DNA of 10,927 nucleotides from Planctomycetota bacterium. Its GTDB lineage: Bacteria > Planctomycetota > Phycisphaerae > Phycisphaerales > SM1A02. The DNA is taken from the NCBI GenBank assembly GCA_009924765.1, contig RFQW01000026.1, positions 1-10,927 on the forward strand, given 5' to 3'. The notes under the pieces were generated by a model. It searched no databases. It was not told where the DNA came from and saw nothing but the letters and a program-made list of their open reading frames with translations. Made by a program: the position numbers and the translations under genes. Position 1 is the stretch's first letter. Each line of letters starts with the position of its first letter. Shown here piece after piece: positions 1-8,327 of this stretch.

Positions 1-1193
1 TCCAGCCATGCGTCGGCGCGCGTCCAGATCTCGCCGGTGATGTAGGCGTCGGGATTGATGCTGCGCACGTAGGCGCACCACTCGTGCCAGAAGGGCATCG
101 GAATCTCGTTCGCCACATCGAGTCGCCAGCCATCCACGCCATCCGATGGATCACCGTCGCCGTTCGGGTCCATCCATCGGCGCGTCACCTCGAACAGGTG
201 CTTGCGCACGGCCTCGCTCGCGATGCCCTGCTCGTCGTTCTTGCGGAACACCGGCAGATCGCCGAAGCCGAACCAGCCCTCGTAGTCGAATGGATCCCAG
301 CTCTTCACGTTGAACCAGTCGGCGAAGCGGCTGGCCTGGCCCTTCTCCTTCACGTCGCGGAAGGCCGGATGCGCAGTGCCCACGTGGTTCCACACGCCGT
401 CGATGATCACGCGGAAGCCCATCTTCTTGGCTTCCTTGATGAAAGCCAGGAATTCGCGGTCGCTTTCGGTGAAGGTCCAGGTGGTCGGGTCGAGCAGGTC
501 TTCCTTCGCCTCGGCCGCCGCGTAGTCGCCGCCCTGCCCGAAGCGCTCGTCGATGTGCAGGTAGTTGGTCGCGTTGTACTTGTGGTTGCTCACCGCCTGG
601 AACATGGGCAGCAGGTACAGCGCGTTCACGCCGAGGCTCTTCAGGTAGGGCAACTGCTGGCGCAGACCCTGCAGGTCGCCGCCGCACTGTCGCTGGAACA
701 CGAAGTGGTTGTAGAAGTTCTGGCCATCCTTGCCCTCCCACTCGCTCGGGCCGTACCACTCCTGGCGCCAGTCGCGGGTGTGCGGGCCATCGTTCTTCGG
801 CGTGCCGTTGCGGAAGCGGTCCACCATGATCTGGTACCACACCGCGTTCTTGGCCCATTCAGGCGTGCGAAAGTCGGGCTTCTTGGAAGTGTCGAGTGAA
901 TAGGTCTCGGGGTCGCTCACGACGGTCTCGCTGTCCTGAATGAGGAATGTGTAGTCGGTTGTGCCGCTGCCGACGGGGATCGACGCCTGCCAGAGATCGA
1001 ACGGACCAAGCCTGCCGGCCTTCTCCAACTCGATGCGGCGACCATCGCGGGCGACCCATGCTACATGCTGCACGTCACCGGCAAGCGTGCGATAGCGGAT
1101 CATCCATCGGTCACCCACCTGCTCGCGATACCTCGGCGCCGACGGATCGTGCCGCAGCGCGCGCGCATCGATGCGCACCCAACTTGGCGCGCG
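1..1193 (-). CDS. GH13 alpha-amylase family catalytic part (cyclomaltodextrinase/neopullulanase-like), partial and out of frame with its N-terminus
   Basis: This continues the previous entry in another frame and runs off the left edge of the window. It first encodes a second beta-rich segment, from about 1190 to 880 (begins APSWVRIDARAL), like the N-terminal Ig-like domain of GH13_20 enzymes. The (beta/alpha)8 barrel then starts at WYQIMVDRFRNG. GH13 conserved regions are clear: DGVWNH (region I, about 385-405), a region-V-like LPVFRKND, DGWRLDVANE with the nucleophile Asp at 117-119 (region II), and GEIW with the acid/base Glu at 30-32 (region III). Region IV and the C-terminal domain lie outside the window. 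The DGWRLDVANE form fits cyclomaltodextrinases, neopullulanases and maltogenic amylases. If this part were translated alone, its first ATG would be at 1103, with a GTG at 1178. Such a product would lack a signal peptide. The exact substrate (starch, pullulan or cyclodextrin) cannot be told. Confidence 0.85.
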
Positions 1194-1653
1194 AGGGATC
1201 GAGCGCGATGTCGGCACCCAGCCGCAGCACGCTGTTGAATCCGCCCTGCTGGTCGGACACGCGCTCGGGGTTGGCCGGATCCGGAATCCACTCCGCCCCG
1301 TTCACCACGAACTTGTACAGCCGCTCGCCTTCCTGCATGCGCACCGTGCCCCGCCACACGCCGTCGGCGTCGCGCTGCATGGGCGCGCCGTCGCGGATCC
1401 AACCATTGAAGTCGCCGGCGATGTGCACCGAGCGGGCATCGGGACGACCAGCGAGGGACAGCGTCACGAACCATGCATTCGGCCCGGCACGCTGCGCCGT
1501 GATGCCGGCCGGCAGATCGCCGGGGCCCGTGTCCTTCGGCACCGCGGCCTTCGCCACCTTTGGCGGAAAGTTGGTCGGCGCGGGCGCCGACTGCGCGCCA
1601 AGCAGCGCGACCGACAGGGTGATGACGATCGGCGTGAGCACGCGTGGCAGCAT
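1111..1653 (-). CDS. Secreted GH13 amylase/neopullulanase, N-terminal piece: signal peptide and glycogen-binding-like domain (frame ends early)
   Basis: This is the 5' part of a gene for an exported alpha-glucan hydrolase. The ATG at 1653 opens a typical signal peptide (MLPRVLTPIVITLSVALLGA, then QSAPAP). An open frame extends further upstream to 1941, but there it lies antisense inside the divergent transporter gene and looks non-coding. Residues about 40-145 form an E-set domain of the CBM48/AMPK glycogen-binding type, with VHIAGDFNGW near its start, then YKFVVNGAEW and DPANPE. After about residue 155 the frame turns into non-homologous sequence and stops at 1111. The sense of the protein continues one frame over (entry 1-1193), so the two entries are one broken gene. 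The upstream side holds a -10-like hexamer 8 nt before the ATG and no clear Shine-Dalgarno. The domain assignment is by motif recognition. Confidence 0.8.
   Translation of the reverse strand: MLPRVLTPIVITLSVALLGAQSAPAPTNFPPKVAKAAVPKDTGPGDLPAGITAQRAGPNAWFVTLSLAGRPDARSVHIAGDFNGWIRDGAPMQRDADGVWRGTVRMQEGERLYKFVVNGAEWIPDPANPERVSDQQGGFNSVLRLGADIALDPSRAKLGAHRCARAAARSVGAEVSRAGG
1186..1193 (-). other. Frameshift site in the GH13 gene (CG-repeat tract)
   Basis: Read on the minus strand, the upstream frame gives ...IALDPSR and the downstream frame gives APSWVRIDARAL. Restoring one GC dinucleotide to the CGCGCGC tract here (1187-1193) would join them smoothly as LDPSRAPSWVRID. The lesion is therefore best explained as loss of 2 nt in an alternating CG run, by mutation or sequencing error. 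No slippery heptamer or stimulatory structure suggests programmed frameshifting. Confidence 0.7.
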
Positions 1654-1675
1654 GGCCCAACCGTATACTCGCCGC
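1654..1675. promoter_or_regulatory. Divergent promoter with a shared palindromic -10 core (GTATAC)
   Basis: The short gap between the divergent GH13 and transporter genes holds the palindrome GTATAC at 1663-1668. On the plus strand it gives TATACT (1664-1669) and then 6 nt to an ATG at 1676. On the minus strand it gives TATACG (1667-1662) and then 8 nt to the GH13 ATG at 1653. In both directions transcription would be expected to begin at or next to an ATG, which would make a leaderless mRNA for GH13 and possibly for the transporter. I see no convincing -35 box. The call rests on hexamer similarity and spacing only. Confidence 0.45.
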
Positions 1676-1705
1676 ATGCACCTTGGAAGTCGAAAAGGCT
1701 CGATC

Positions 1706-4081
1706 ATGAGCCGATTTCTGCGCGGACTTCTCACGGTGCTCGCCGTGGCCCTGCTTGCGTGGAGTTTCGCGCGCGTGGGCTGGCGAACCTTCACCAACTG
1801 GCGTGATCGCGCCGCGGTCGAGAAGGAACTGGTGGTGCTGCACTGGTCGGGCGAAGGTGGCCCCGAGGAGGACGCCATCGTGGAAGGTGCCCTGCGCGCC
1901 TTCGAGCAGTCGCACCCGGGCGTGCGCGTGCGCCGCATCAACCCCGGTGACGCGGGCAGCTTCTACACCAAGTTGCAGACGATGCTGGCGAGTGGCGAGC
2001 CGCCGGATGCGTTCTATGTGGGCGCCGAGCGCGTGGCCAGCTTCGCCGACATGGGGCTGCTGGAGCCGCTTGATGCGCGACTGGAAGCCGACGCCAGGGC
2101 GAAGGCACCGAACCCCGTCGAACTTGCCGGCTTCTATCCAAGCACCGTGGCCGCCTTCCGCTACGACGGCAAGCGCAACGGCCAAGGTCCGCTGTACGGC
2201 ATTCCGAAGGACTTCACCACCGTCGGCTTCTACTACAACAAGGACATCTTCACGAAGGCGGGCGTGCCCTTTCCGAAGGATGACTGGTCGTGGGACGACT
2301 ATCTCGCCGCGGCGCGCGCGATCGCGAAGACGAAGGATGCGAACGGCGAGCCCTACATCGGCAGCGAGTTCGTGACCTGGCCCATGATGGTGCGCGCATT
2401 CCTGCGCACCGAAGGCGCCGAGGTGCGCGGCAACGACTTCGACGATCTGCGACTGAACGAGGCGCAGACCGTGGCCGCGCTCGATCGCCTGCGCGCGTGG
2501 CGGCAGGATGAAACCAACACGCTCACCAGCGGTCGCAGCAAGCTGGCCACGGGCGCAGCGGTGTTCACCACCGGTCGCGTGGGCATGGCCGGGCCGTTTG
2601 GCCGTTGGGTGGTGCCCGAATATCGCCGCATCCGCGACTTCGACTGGGACTTCGCCCCCATGCCGCGCGGCAAGGTGAACGCCAACGTGATCGCCACCGT
2701 GGCCTGGAGCGTGAGCGCGCGCAGCCATCACAAGGACGAGGCCTGGGAACTGGTGCGCTGGCTGGTGAGCCCCGACAGCCAGGCCGCCAATGCGCGCCTG
2801 GGCCTTGCGATTCCAACCATCAAGGCCGTGGCGGAAAGCCCGGCCTTCCTGGATGCCTCGCAGAAGCCGCACAACAACCGCGGATTCCTCGACCCCGCAC
2901 CCGCCGCGCAGGTGGTGGATTGGCCAGCCGATCCGCGCTTCGAGCAGCTGCTTGGCGGCAACCTGGATCGCGCACTCAAGGTGGGCGACATGACCGTGCA
3001 GCAGTCGATCGACTCGTTCATGGAGCAGTGGAAGATCGAGAAGGAGAGCCCGCTGGCGAAGCCCGGCTTCCCCACATTCCCGTGGAAGCCCGTGGCGTGG
3101 ACGCTGTCGATCCTCGCTGCGCTCGTGGCCGCCGTGCTGGCATGGCTCGCCTTCGCGCCGCGCGCCGATCGCGCCGCCACGCGCGAGGCACGCTGGGGCT
3201 GGCTGCTGGCCAGTCCGTGGGTGATCGGCTTCGCGCTGTTCATGGCCTTCCCCATCGTGATGAGCCTGCTGCTGAGTTTGGCCAAGTGGCGCGGCGTGAG
3301 CACGCTGGACACGGCCACCTTCGTGGGCGGTGCCAACTACCTGCAGCTGCTGGCGCACGACCCGCGCTTCGCCACCAGCCTGAAGGTGACGCTGTACTAC
3401 ACGCTGATCGCCGTGCCGGGCGGTCAGGCGCTGGCGCTGCTGGCCGCGGTGCTGATGAACCAGAAGGTGCGCGGCATCAACCTGTTCCGCGCCGCGTGGT
3501 ATCTGCCAAGCGTGCTGGCCGGCGTGGGCGTGTCGGTGCTGTGGCGCTGGATCTTCGACACCGACGGCGGCCTGATGAACGCGGCGCTGCGCCCCCTGCT
3601 GTCGGTGGTGCATCTGGCGCCGCCCGACTGGTTCGGCAAGGACGCCGCCACGTGGGGCGCGCCCGCCTTCGCCATCATGGGCTTCTGGATGGTGGGCGGC
3701 GGCATGATGATCTATCTCGCCGGCCTGCAGAGCGTGCCGGAAGAACTGCTGGAAGCCGCGCGCATCGACCGCCTGGGCGCGATGAACCGCTTCTTCCGCG
3801 TGACGCTGCCCATGCTCAGCCCGGTGATCCTGTTCAACGTGATCATGTCGATCATCGGCAGCTTCCAGGTGTTCACGCAGGCCTTCGTGATGACCGCGGG
3901 CGAGCCCGGCGACCTCACGCGCTTCTATGTGCTGTACCTGTACAACCAGGCCTTCGAGTTCTACGAGATGGGCTACGCCAGCGCGATGGCGTGGATCCTG
4001 CTGCTGATCACGCTGGCGCTCACCATGCTCACGCTGCGCGGCAGCCGCAAGCTGGTGCACTACGAGGGGCTGAAGCGATGA
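1706..4081 (+). CDS. Fused ABC sugar transporter subunit: membrane-tethered solute-binding protein plus MalF-like permease
   Basis: This protein of about 791 residues joins two transporter parts that are usually separate. Residues 1-25 are an uncleaved-looking membrane anchor. Residues about 33-455 form a family-1 extracellular solute-binding protein (hinge-type sugar binder; HPGVRVRRINPGD, LASGEPPDAFYV, GIPKDFTTVGFYYNKDIF). Residues about 463-485 are a second membrane span. Residues about 497-791 are a MalF/UgpA-type permease with an EAA loop near residue 680 (EELLEAARIDRLGAMNRFFR, then TLP). The predicted topology puts the binder outside, held at both ends, and the permease part starts in the cytoplasm. 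The start at 1706 has a weak AAGG seven bases upstream. An in-frame ATG at 1676 is also possible as a leaderless start. The gene overlaps the next one by ATGA. Substrate is inferred as maltodextrin from the neighbouring GH13 enzyme. The EAA-loop Gly is displaced by an Arg. Confidence 0.9.
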   Translation: MSRFLRGLLTVLAVALLAWSFARVGWRTFTNWRDRAAVEKELVVLHWSGEGGPEEDAIVEGALRAFEQSHPGVRVRRINPGDAGSFYTKLQTMLASGEPPDAFYVGAERVASFADMGLLEPLDARLEADARAKAPNPVELAGFYPSTVAAFRYDGKRNGQGPLYGIPKDFTTVGFYYNKDIFTKAGVPFPKDDWSWDDYLAAARAIAKTKDANGEPYIGSEFVTWPMMVRAFLRTEGAEVRGNDFDDLRLNEAQTVAALDRLRAWRQDETNTLTSGRSKLATGAAVFTTGRVGMAGPFGRWVVPEYRRIRDFDWDFAPMPRGKVNANVIATVAWSVSARSHHKDEAWELVRWLVSPDSQAANARLGLAIPTIKAVAESPAFLDASQKPHNNRGFLDPAPAAQVVDWPADPRFEQLLGGNLDRALKVGDMTVQQSIDSFMEQWKIEKESPLAKPGFPTFPWKPVAWTLSILAALVAAVLAWLAFAPRADRAATREARWGWLLASPWVIGFALFMAFPIVMSLLLSLAKWRGVSTLDTATFVGGANYLQLLAHDPRFATSLKVTLYYTLIAVPGGQALALLAAVLMNQKVRGINLFRAAWYLPSVLAGVGVSVLWRWIFDTDGGLMNAALRPLLSVVHLAPPDWFGKDAATWGAPAFAIMGFWMVGGGMMIYLAGLQSVPEELLEAARIDRLGAMNRFFRVTLPMLSPVILFNVIMSIIGSFQVFTQAFVMTAGEPGDLTRFYVLYLYNQAFEFYEMGYASAMAWILLLITLALTMLTLRGSRKLVHYEGLKR

Positions 4082-4971
4082 GCGCGGCGAAGATCCGTTC
4101 AGGCGCCGTCGGCGGCGGCCTGGTGCGCTTCACGGCCTACGCCACGCTGGTGCTGGGCACGGCCATCATGGTGTTCCCGCTGCTGTGGATGATCTGCGTG
4201 AGCCTGCTCACGCCCGACAAGGCGCAGGCCGCCACCGTGAGCGGCGACCTGACCAAGCTGGTGCCCGCCGATCCGCAGTGGAGCAACTTCGGCGCCGCGC
4301 TGTCGCAGATGGGCTCGGTGCGATGGAAGGGCTTCCTGGATGCGCTGGCCAACTCGGTGGTGATCACCACCATCGTGGTGGCCGCCACCGTGCTTTCAAG
4401 CAGCCTGGTCGGCTTCGCTATGGCGCGCATGCGCTTCCGCGGCCGCGAGCCGCTGTTCCTGCTGATGCTGGCCACCATGATGCTGCCCGGCCAGGTGACC
4501 ATGATCCCGCTGTTCCTGCTGTTCCGCGGGCTTGGCTGGGTGGACACCATCCTGCCACTGGTGGTGCCGGCGTTCTTCGCCAACGCGTTCTTCGTGTTCA
4601 TGTATCGCCAGTTCATCTCGCAGGTGCCCGAGGCGCTGGTGGAAGCCGCGAAGGTGGATGGCTGGAGCTGGCTCGGCATCTGGTGGCACGTCATCCTGCC
4701 GCTGTGCCGCCCCGTCACCGCGATCTGCGCGGTGTTCACCTTCATCTACGTGTGGAACGACTTCATGGGGCCGCTCATCTACCTGCACAGCGACGAGCAA
4801 GCCACGCTGGCCGTGGCGCTGAACAGCTTCCGCAACCAGTATGGCGGCGTGAACAAGGTGAACCTGCTCATGGCGGCCAGCCTGGTCACCATGGTGCCCT
4901 GCATCCTGCTGTTCCTTGCGGCGCAGCGTCAGTTCATCGAGGGTCTTGGCAAGGGTGCCGTGAAAGGCTGA
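4078..4971 (+). CDS. ABC sugar transporter permease, MalG/UgpE-like
   Basis: This 297-residue inner-membrane protein would be the second permease of the importer, pairing with the permease half of the upstream fusion. A cytoplasmic N-terminus is followed by a first membrane span (FTAYATLVLGTAIMVFPLLW), a periplasmic segment, and about five more spans. A canonical EAA loop, EALVEAAKVDGWSWLGIWWH followed by ILP, at residues about 185-205 would dock on the ATPase. The C-terminal QRQFIEGLGKGAVKG is typical of MalG-type permeases. The start ATG overlaps the stop of the fusion gene (ATGA at 4078-4081), so translational coupling is likely. Length and motifs are ordinary for the family. Sugar specificity cannot be read from the permease itself. 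Confidence 0.92.
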   Translation: MSAAKIRSGAVGGGLVRFTAYATLVLGTAIMVFPLLWMICVSLLTPDKAQAATVSGDLTKLVPADPQWSNFGAALSQMGSVRWKGFLDALANSVVITTIVVAATVLSSSLVGFAMARMRFRGREPLFLLMLATMMLPGQVTMIPLFLLFRGLGWVDTILPLVVPAFFANAFFVFMYRQFISQVPEALVEAAKVDGWSWLGIWWHVILPLCRPVTAICAVFTFIYVWNDFMGPLIYLHSDEQATLAVALNSFRNQYGGVNKVNLLMAASLVTMVPCILLFLAAQRQFIEGLGKGAVKG

Positions 4972-4983
4972 AACGGAGAACAC

Positions 4984-6126
<1,143 letters not shown>

Positions 6127-6151
6127 CCCGCACCACGCATCGACCAAATGA

Positions 6152-6179
6152 AAGACCCCCGGCCGGAGCCGGGGGTCTT
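6152..6179. terminator. Bidirectional intrinsic terminator
   Basis: A perfect 12-bp inverted repeat (AAGACCCCCGGC / GCCGGGGGTCTT) encloses a 4-nt CGGA loop. On the plus strand it ends in TT followed by GTTGTTG. On the minus strand it ends in CTTTCATTT. It lies 25 nt after the ATPase stop and 24 nt from the stop of the converging dockerin-type gene, so it can end both transcripts. Confidence 0.88.
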
Positions 6180-6203
6180 GTTGTTGCAGACAGGAATCGT
6201 GCC

Positions 6204-7253
6204 TCAGCCGCCGCAGGGGCCGGTCGAGAGCAGCACCAGCGCCACATCGCCGAAGTCAACGTTGCCGCTGCCGTCGAGGTCGGCCGGGCAGTTGGGGCAC
6301 GGGCCGTAGTCGAGCAGCAGGAGCGCCACATCGCCGCTGCCCACGTCGCCGCTGTCGTCCAGATCGCCGAAGCAGGCCGCACAGGTGTCGGCGTCAGCGG
6401 TGCTGAAATACTGGTTGCCGGCGATGGCGGTGAAATCCACGTGCGTGGAGCCGTCCCAGCCACCCGTGCCGTTGCCACCCAGATTGCCGCTGCCCGCGGG
6501 CAGCGAGCCCAGCACCTGGTTGCTGGCGTAGTCATGGCCACCACCGTTGATGAAGGCCATCACCTTGATGTCGCCACTGCTCCAGCCGGTCAGCACCAGC
6601 GGAATCTTGATCTCGATGCCGGTGGCCACGCCGCAGCCCGAGCCTGGGTTGGCGCTGTCGCCCGACACGCCATCCTTGTTGCTGTTGTTGATCGACAGCT
6701 GGCAGCCGTAGGTCTGGTCATCGAGCAGATTGTTGCTGCTCGAGTTGGCGAACACGCCGTTGCCGATGTAGGCACCCACGCCGCCGCCCGCGGTGAGCAG
6801 CTGCGCGATGTTGGCGTACTGCGTGGTGGGCGTGCCACCGAGCGTGGTGGTGACGTAGAAGTCGGGCGCGAAGTCCGCGTCGAACTTGGTGCCGGCCAGC
6901 TTGTTCAGGCCGTTGAAGTCCACATCGGGGTTCGTGCTCAGCAGCGTGTTCTGACCTTCGCCAGCCACGCAGTCCACGAACAACTCGAGCTTGTTGAAGT
7001 TGCTCTCCATATTGCCGGAGAGGAAGATGTAGAGGTAACCGCCGGCCGCATCGACCTTCACCCAACCCGCGTTCAGCTCGCTGCCGTTGGCAAAGCTCTT
7101 CACGCCATCGGTGGCGTTGCCGAAACCAGTGTGGCAGGACTGGCTCGCCTTGGGGTTGCCGTAGTCGGCATCCACCGATCCGTCGATAGCGATCTGGCCG
7201 AACGCGCTTGAGGCGAGGGCGATCACGGCCGTGCACGATGCGAAGAGCTTCAT
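6204..7253 (-). CDS. Secreted protein with C-terminal dockerin-type repeats
   Basis: This is a 349-residue exported protein of unknown job. Residues 1-19 are a signal peptide (MKLFASCTAVIALASSAFG, then QIAIDGSVDADYG). The mature body (about 20-285) is Gly/Asn/Ser-rich and beta-like. It carries the segments ELNAGWVKVD, LYIFLSGNMESNFNKLELFV and PDVDFNGLNKLAGTKFDADF, which I recall from planctomycete surface proteins of unknown function. The C-terminus (291-349) has two dockerin/EF-hand-like repeats 28 residues apart, DLDDSGDVGSGDVALLLL (from 297) and DLDGSGNVDFGDVALVLL (from 325), bracketed by Cys 291, 294, 319, 322 and 347. The Asp/Asn/Ser spacing fits Ca2+ loops. Such planctomycete tails probably anchor or display proteins and are not proof of a cellulosome. 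The start has GGGAG ten bases upstream. The gene converges on the sugar operon, sharing its terminator. Confidence 0.88.
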   Translation of the reverse strand: MKLFASCTAVIALASSAFGQIAIDGSVDADYGNPKASQSCHTGFGNATDGVKSFANGSELNAGWVKVDAAGGYLYIFLSGNMESNFNKLELFVDCVAGEGQNTLLSTNPDVDFNGLNKLAGTKFDADFAPDFYVTTTLGGTPTTQYANIAQLLTAGGGVGAYIGNGVFANSSSNNLLDDQTYGCQLSINNSNKDGVSGDSANPGSGCGVATGIEIKIPLVLTGWSSGDIKVMAFINGGGHDYASNQVLGSLPAGSGNLGGNGTGGWDGSTHVDFTAIAGNQYFSTADADTCAACFGDLDDSGDVGSGDVALLLLDYGPCPNCPADLDGSGNVDFGDVALVLLSTGPCGG

Positions 7254-7335
7254 CTTTCAATTTCTCCCAAAGGGGGTCCTAGGAATGTCGGTCGGCCTCC
7301 AAACCGCGCGCGTGCCGATGCGACGTTGAGCCCTA

Positions 7336-7363
7336 AAGGTAGACCAGCCCGGGTGTTTGGCAA
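7336..7363 (-). promoter_or_regulatory. Possible promoter of the dockerin-type gene
   Basis: On the minus strand, TTGCCA (7363-7358; five of six -35 consensus bases) is followed after 16 nt by TACCTT (7341-7336; three of six -10 bases). This would give a leader of roughly 75 nt carrying the GGGAG ribosome site. The -10 match is weak, so this is tentative. Confidence 0.25.
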
Positions 7364-7510
7364 AAGGAAACCCACATTTCACAAGTAAAAGTCGCGATTT
7401 GAAAATGCCCGATCCATGGCCCGAAGGGTGATCCGAACGCTTGAATTCCCGCTTCTCCACAGCGATTCCTGTTCAAACCAGTGGCTTGCACGCCCCACCC
7501 CGCCAGACCC

Positions 7511-7516
7511 TATAAA
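7511..7516 (+). promoter_or_regulatory. -10 box of truA, suggesting a leaderless transcript
   Basis: TATAAA lies 7 nt upstream of the truA ATG (7524), so transcription would start at or within a base of the start codon. A weak TTGCAC (7486-7491) lies 19 nt further upstream. No Shine-Dalgarno is present before the ATG, which agrees with leaderless translation. Confidence 0.5.
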
Positions 7517-7523
7517 TCGCTCC

Positions 7524-8327
7524 ATGCCCCGATTCGCCCTGCGCCTGGCCTACGACGGCACCGACTTCCATGGCTGGCAGCGGCAGGAACCCCCCGGGCT
7601 GGAGCCCCTGCGCACCGTTCAGGGGGAGCTGGACCGGGCCCTGACCGATGTGCTGCACGCCCCCGTGAACTGCCAGGGCGCCAGCCGCACCGACGCCGGC
7701 GTGCATGCCGAGGCGCAGGTGGCGGCCTTCACCGCCGAGTGCCGGGTGCCCCTGGAGCGACTGCATTCGGCGCTGAACGCACGCCTGCCGGGTGATGTGC
7801 GCGCGATGGCGGCTTGGCAGGTGCCGGACGACTTCGATCCCATCCGCGACGCGCGCTCCAAGGGCTACCGCTACGAGGTGGCGCGCATGCAGCCCTTCGT
7901 GGCACGCCTGCCGTTTGACCGTCGCTTTCTGTACGAGGCCATGCATCCGCTGGATGTGGAGCGTATGCGGCGAGCGGCCGCGGCCATCGTTGGCACGCAT
8001 GACTTCCGTGCCTTCGCGCATGCGCAGCACGGGCGCGAGAGCACGGTGCGCACGGTGTATGCGTGTGACGTCAGCACGCTGCCCGATGATCGTGTGGTGA
8101 TCGACGTGTCGGGCAACGGCTTTCTGTACAACATGGTGCGCATCATCGCGGGCACGCTGCTCGAGGTGGGTCGCGGCCGCATCGACCCCGAGGCCATTCC
8201 AGACATCATCGCCGCCGGCGATCGCAGCCGCGCGGGCAACACGCTGCCGCCGCAGGGCCTGCGCCTGCGCTGGATCCACTACCCCGCCGACCGCAGCGAG
8301 CCAGGCCGCGGCTTCGACATAGGATGA
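7524..8327 (+). CDS. truA: tRNA pseudouridine(38-40) synthase TruA
   Basis: TruA converts uridines 38-40 of the tRNA anticodon arm to pseudouridine. The 267-residue product begins MPRFALRLAYDGTDFHGWQR, the family's typical opening strand. It contains the catalytic segment GASRTDAGVHA with the nucleophilic Asp at about residue 57. Further family signatures are SKGYRYEV, FRAFAHAQHGRESTVRTVY and NGFLYNMVRIIAGTLLEVGR. Length matches the family (about 245-270). The open frame extends to 7416, but homology begins only at 7524, and a -10 box sits 7 nt upstream of that ATG. The stop overlaps the start of the next gene (ATGA), so the two are probably co-transcribed and coupled. Confidence 0.95.
   Translation: MPRFALRLAYDGTDFHGWQRQEPPGLEPLRTVQGELDRALTDVLHAPVNCQGASRTDAGVHAEAQVAAFTAECRVPLERLHSALNARLPGDVRAMAAWQVPDDFDPIRDARSKGYRYEVARMQPFVARLPFDRRFLYEAMHPLDVERMRRAAAAIVGTHDFRAFAHAQHGRESTVRTVYACDVSTLPDDRVVIDVSGNGFLYNMVRIIAGTLLEVGRGRIDPEAIPDIIAAGDRSRAGNTLPPQGLRLRWIHYPADRSEPGRGFDIG

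Larger units (their letters stand above)
7254..7523. other. Intergenic region between divergent dockerin-type gene and truA
   Basis: This 270-bp gap has no convincing gene. It holds the Shine-Dalgarno of the minus-strand gene (7264-7268), an AT-richer patch at about 7354-7410 that stands out from the GC-rich surroundings, and the truA -10 box at 7511-7516. An open frame running into truA from 7416 has no family-like residues before the truA ATG and is taken as non-coding. Confidence 0.6.

Noticed and set aside
1170..1200. Programmed ribosomal frameshifting in the GH13 gene
   Set aside because: There is no slippery heptamer, no stop-adjacent shifty codon and no downstream structure. A 2-nt loss in a CG repeat explains it more simply.
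1100..4060. A 986-codon open frame on the minus strand opposite the transporter fusion
   Set aside because: It is rich in His, Arg, Gln and Ala in the way antisense GC-rich frames are, has no recognisable domain, and the opposite strand is clearly coding.
2605..4077. Upstream in-frame extension of the MalG-like permease
   Set aside because: This part lies in the wrong frame of the fusion gene and is not family-like. The permease starts at 4078 with an ATGA overlap.
7380..7420. Plus-strand promoter at TTGAAA in the AT-rich patch
   Set aside because: No -10-like hexamer follows at a workable distance. The TATAAA next to the truA ATG is the better candidate.
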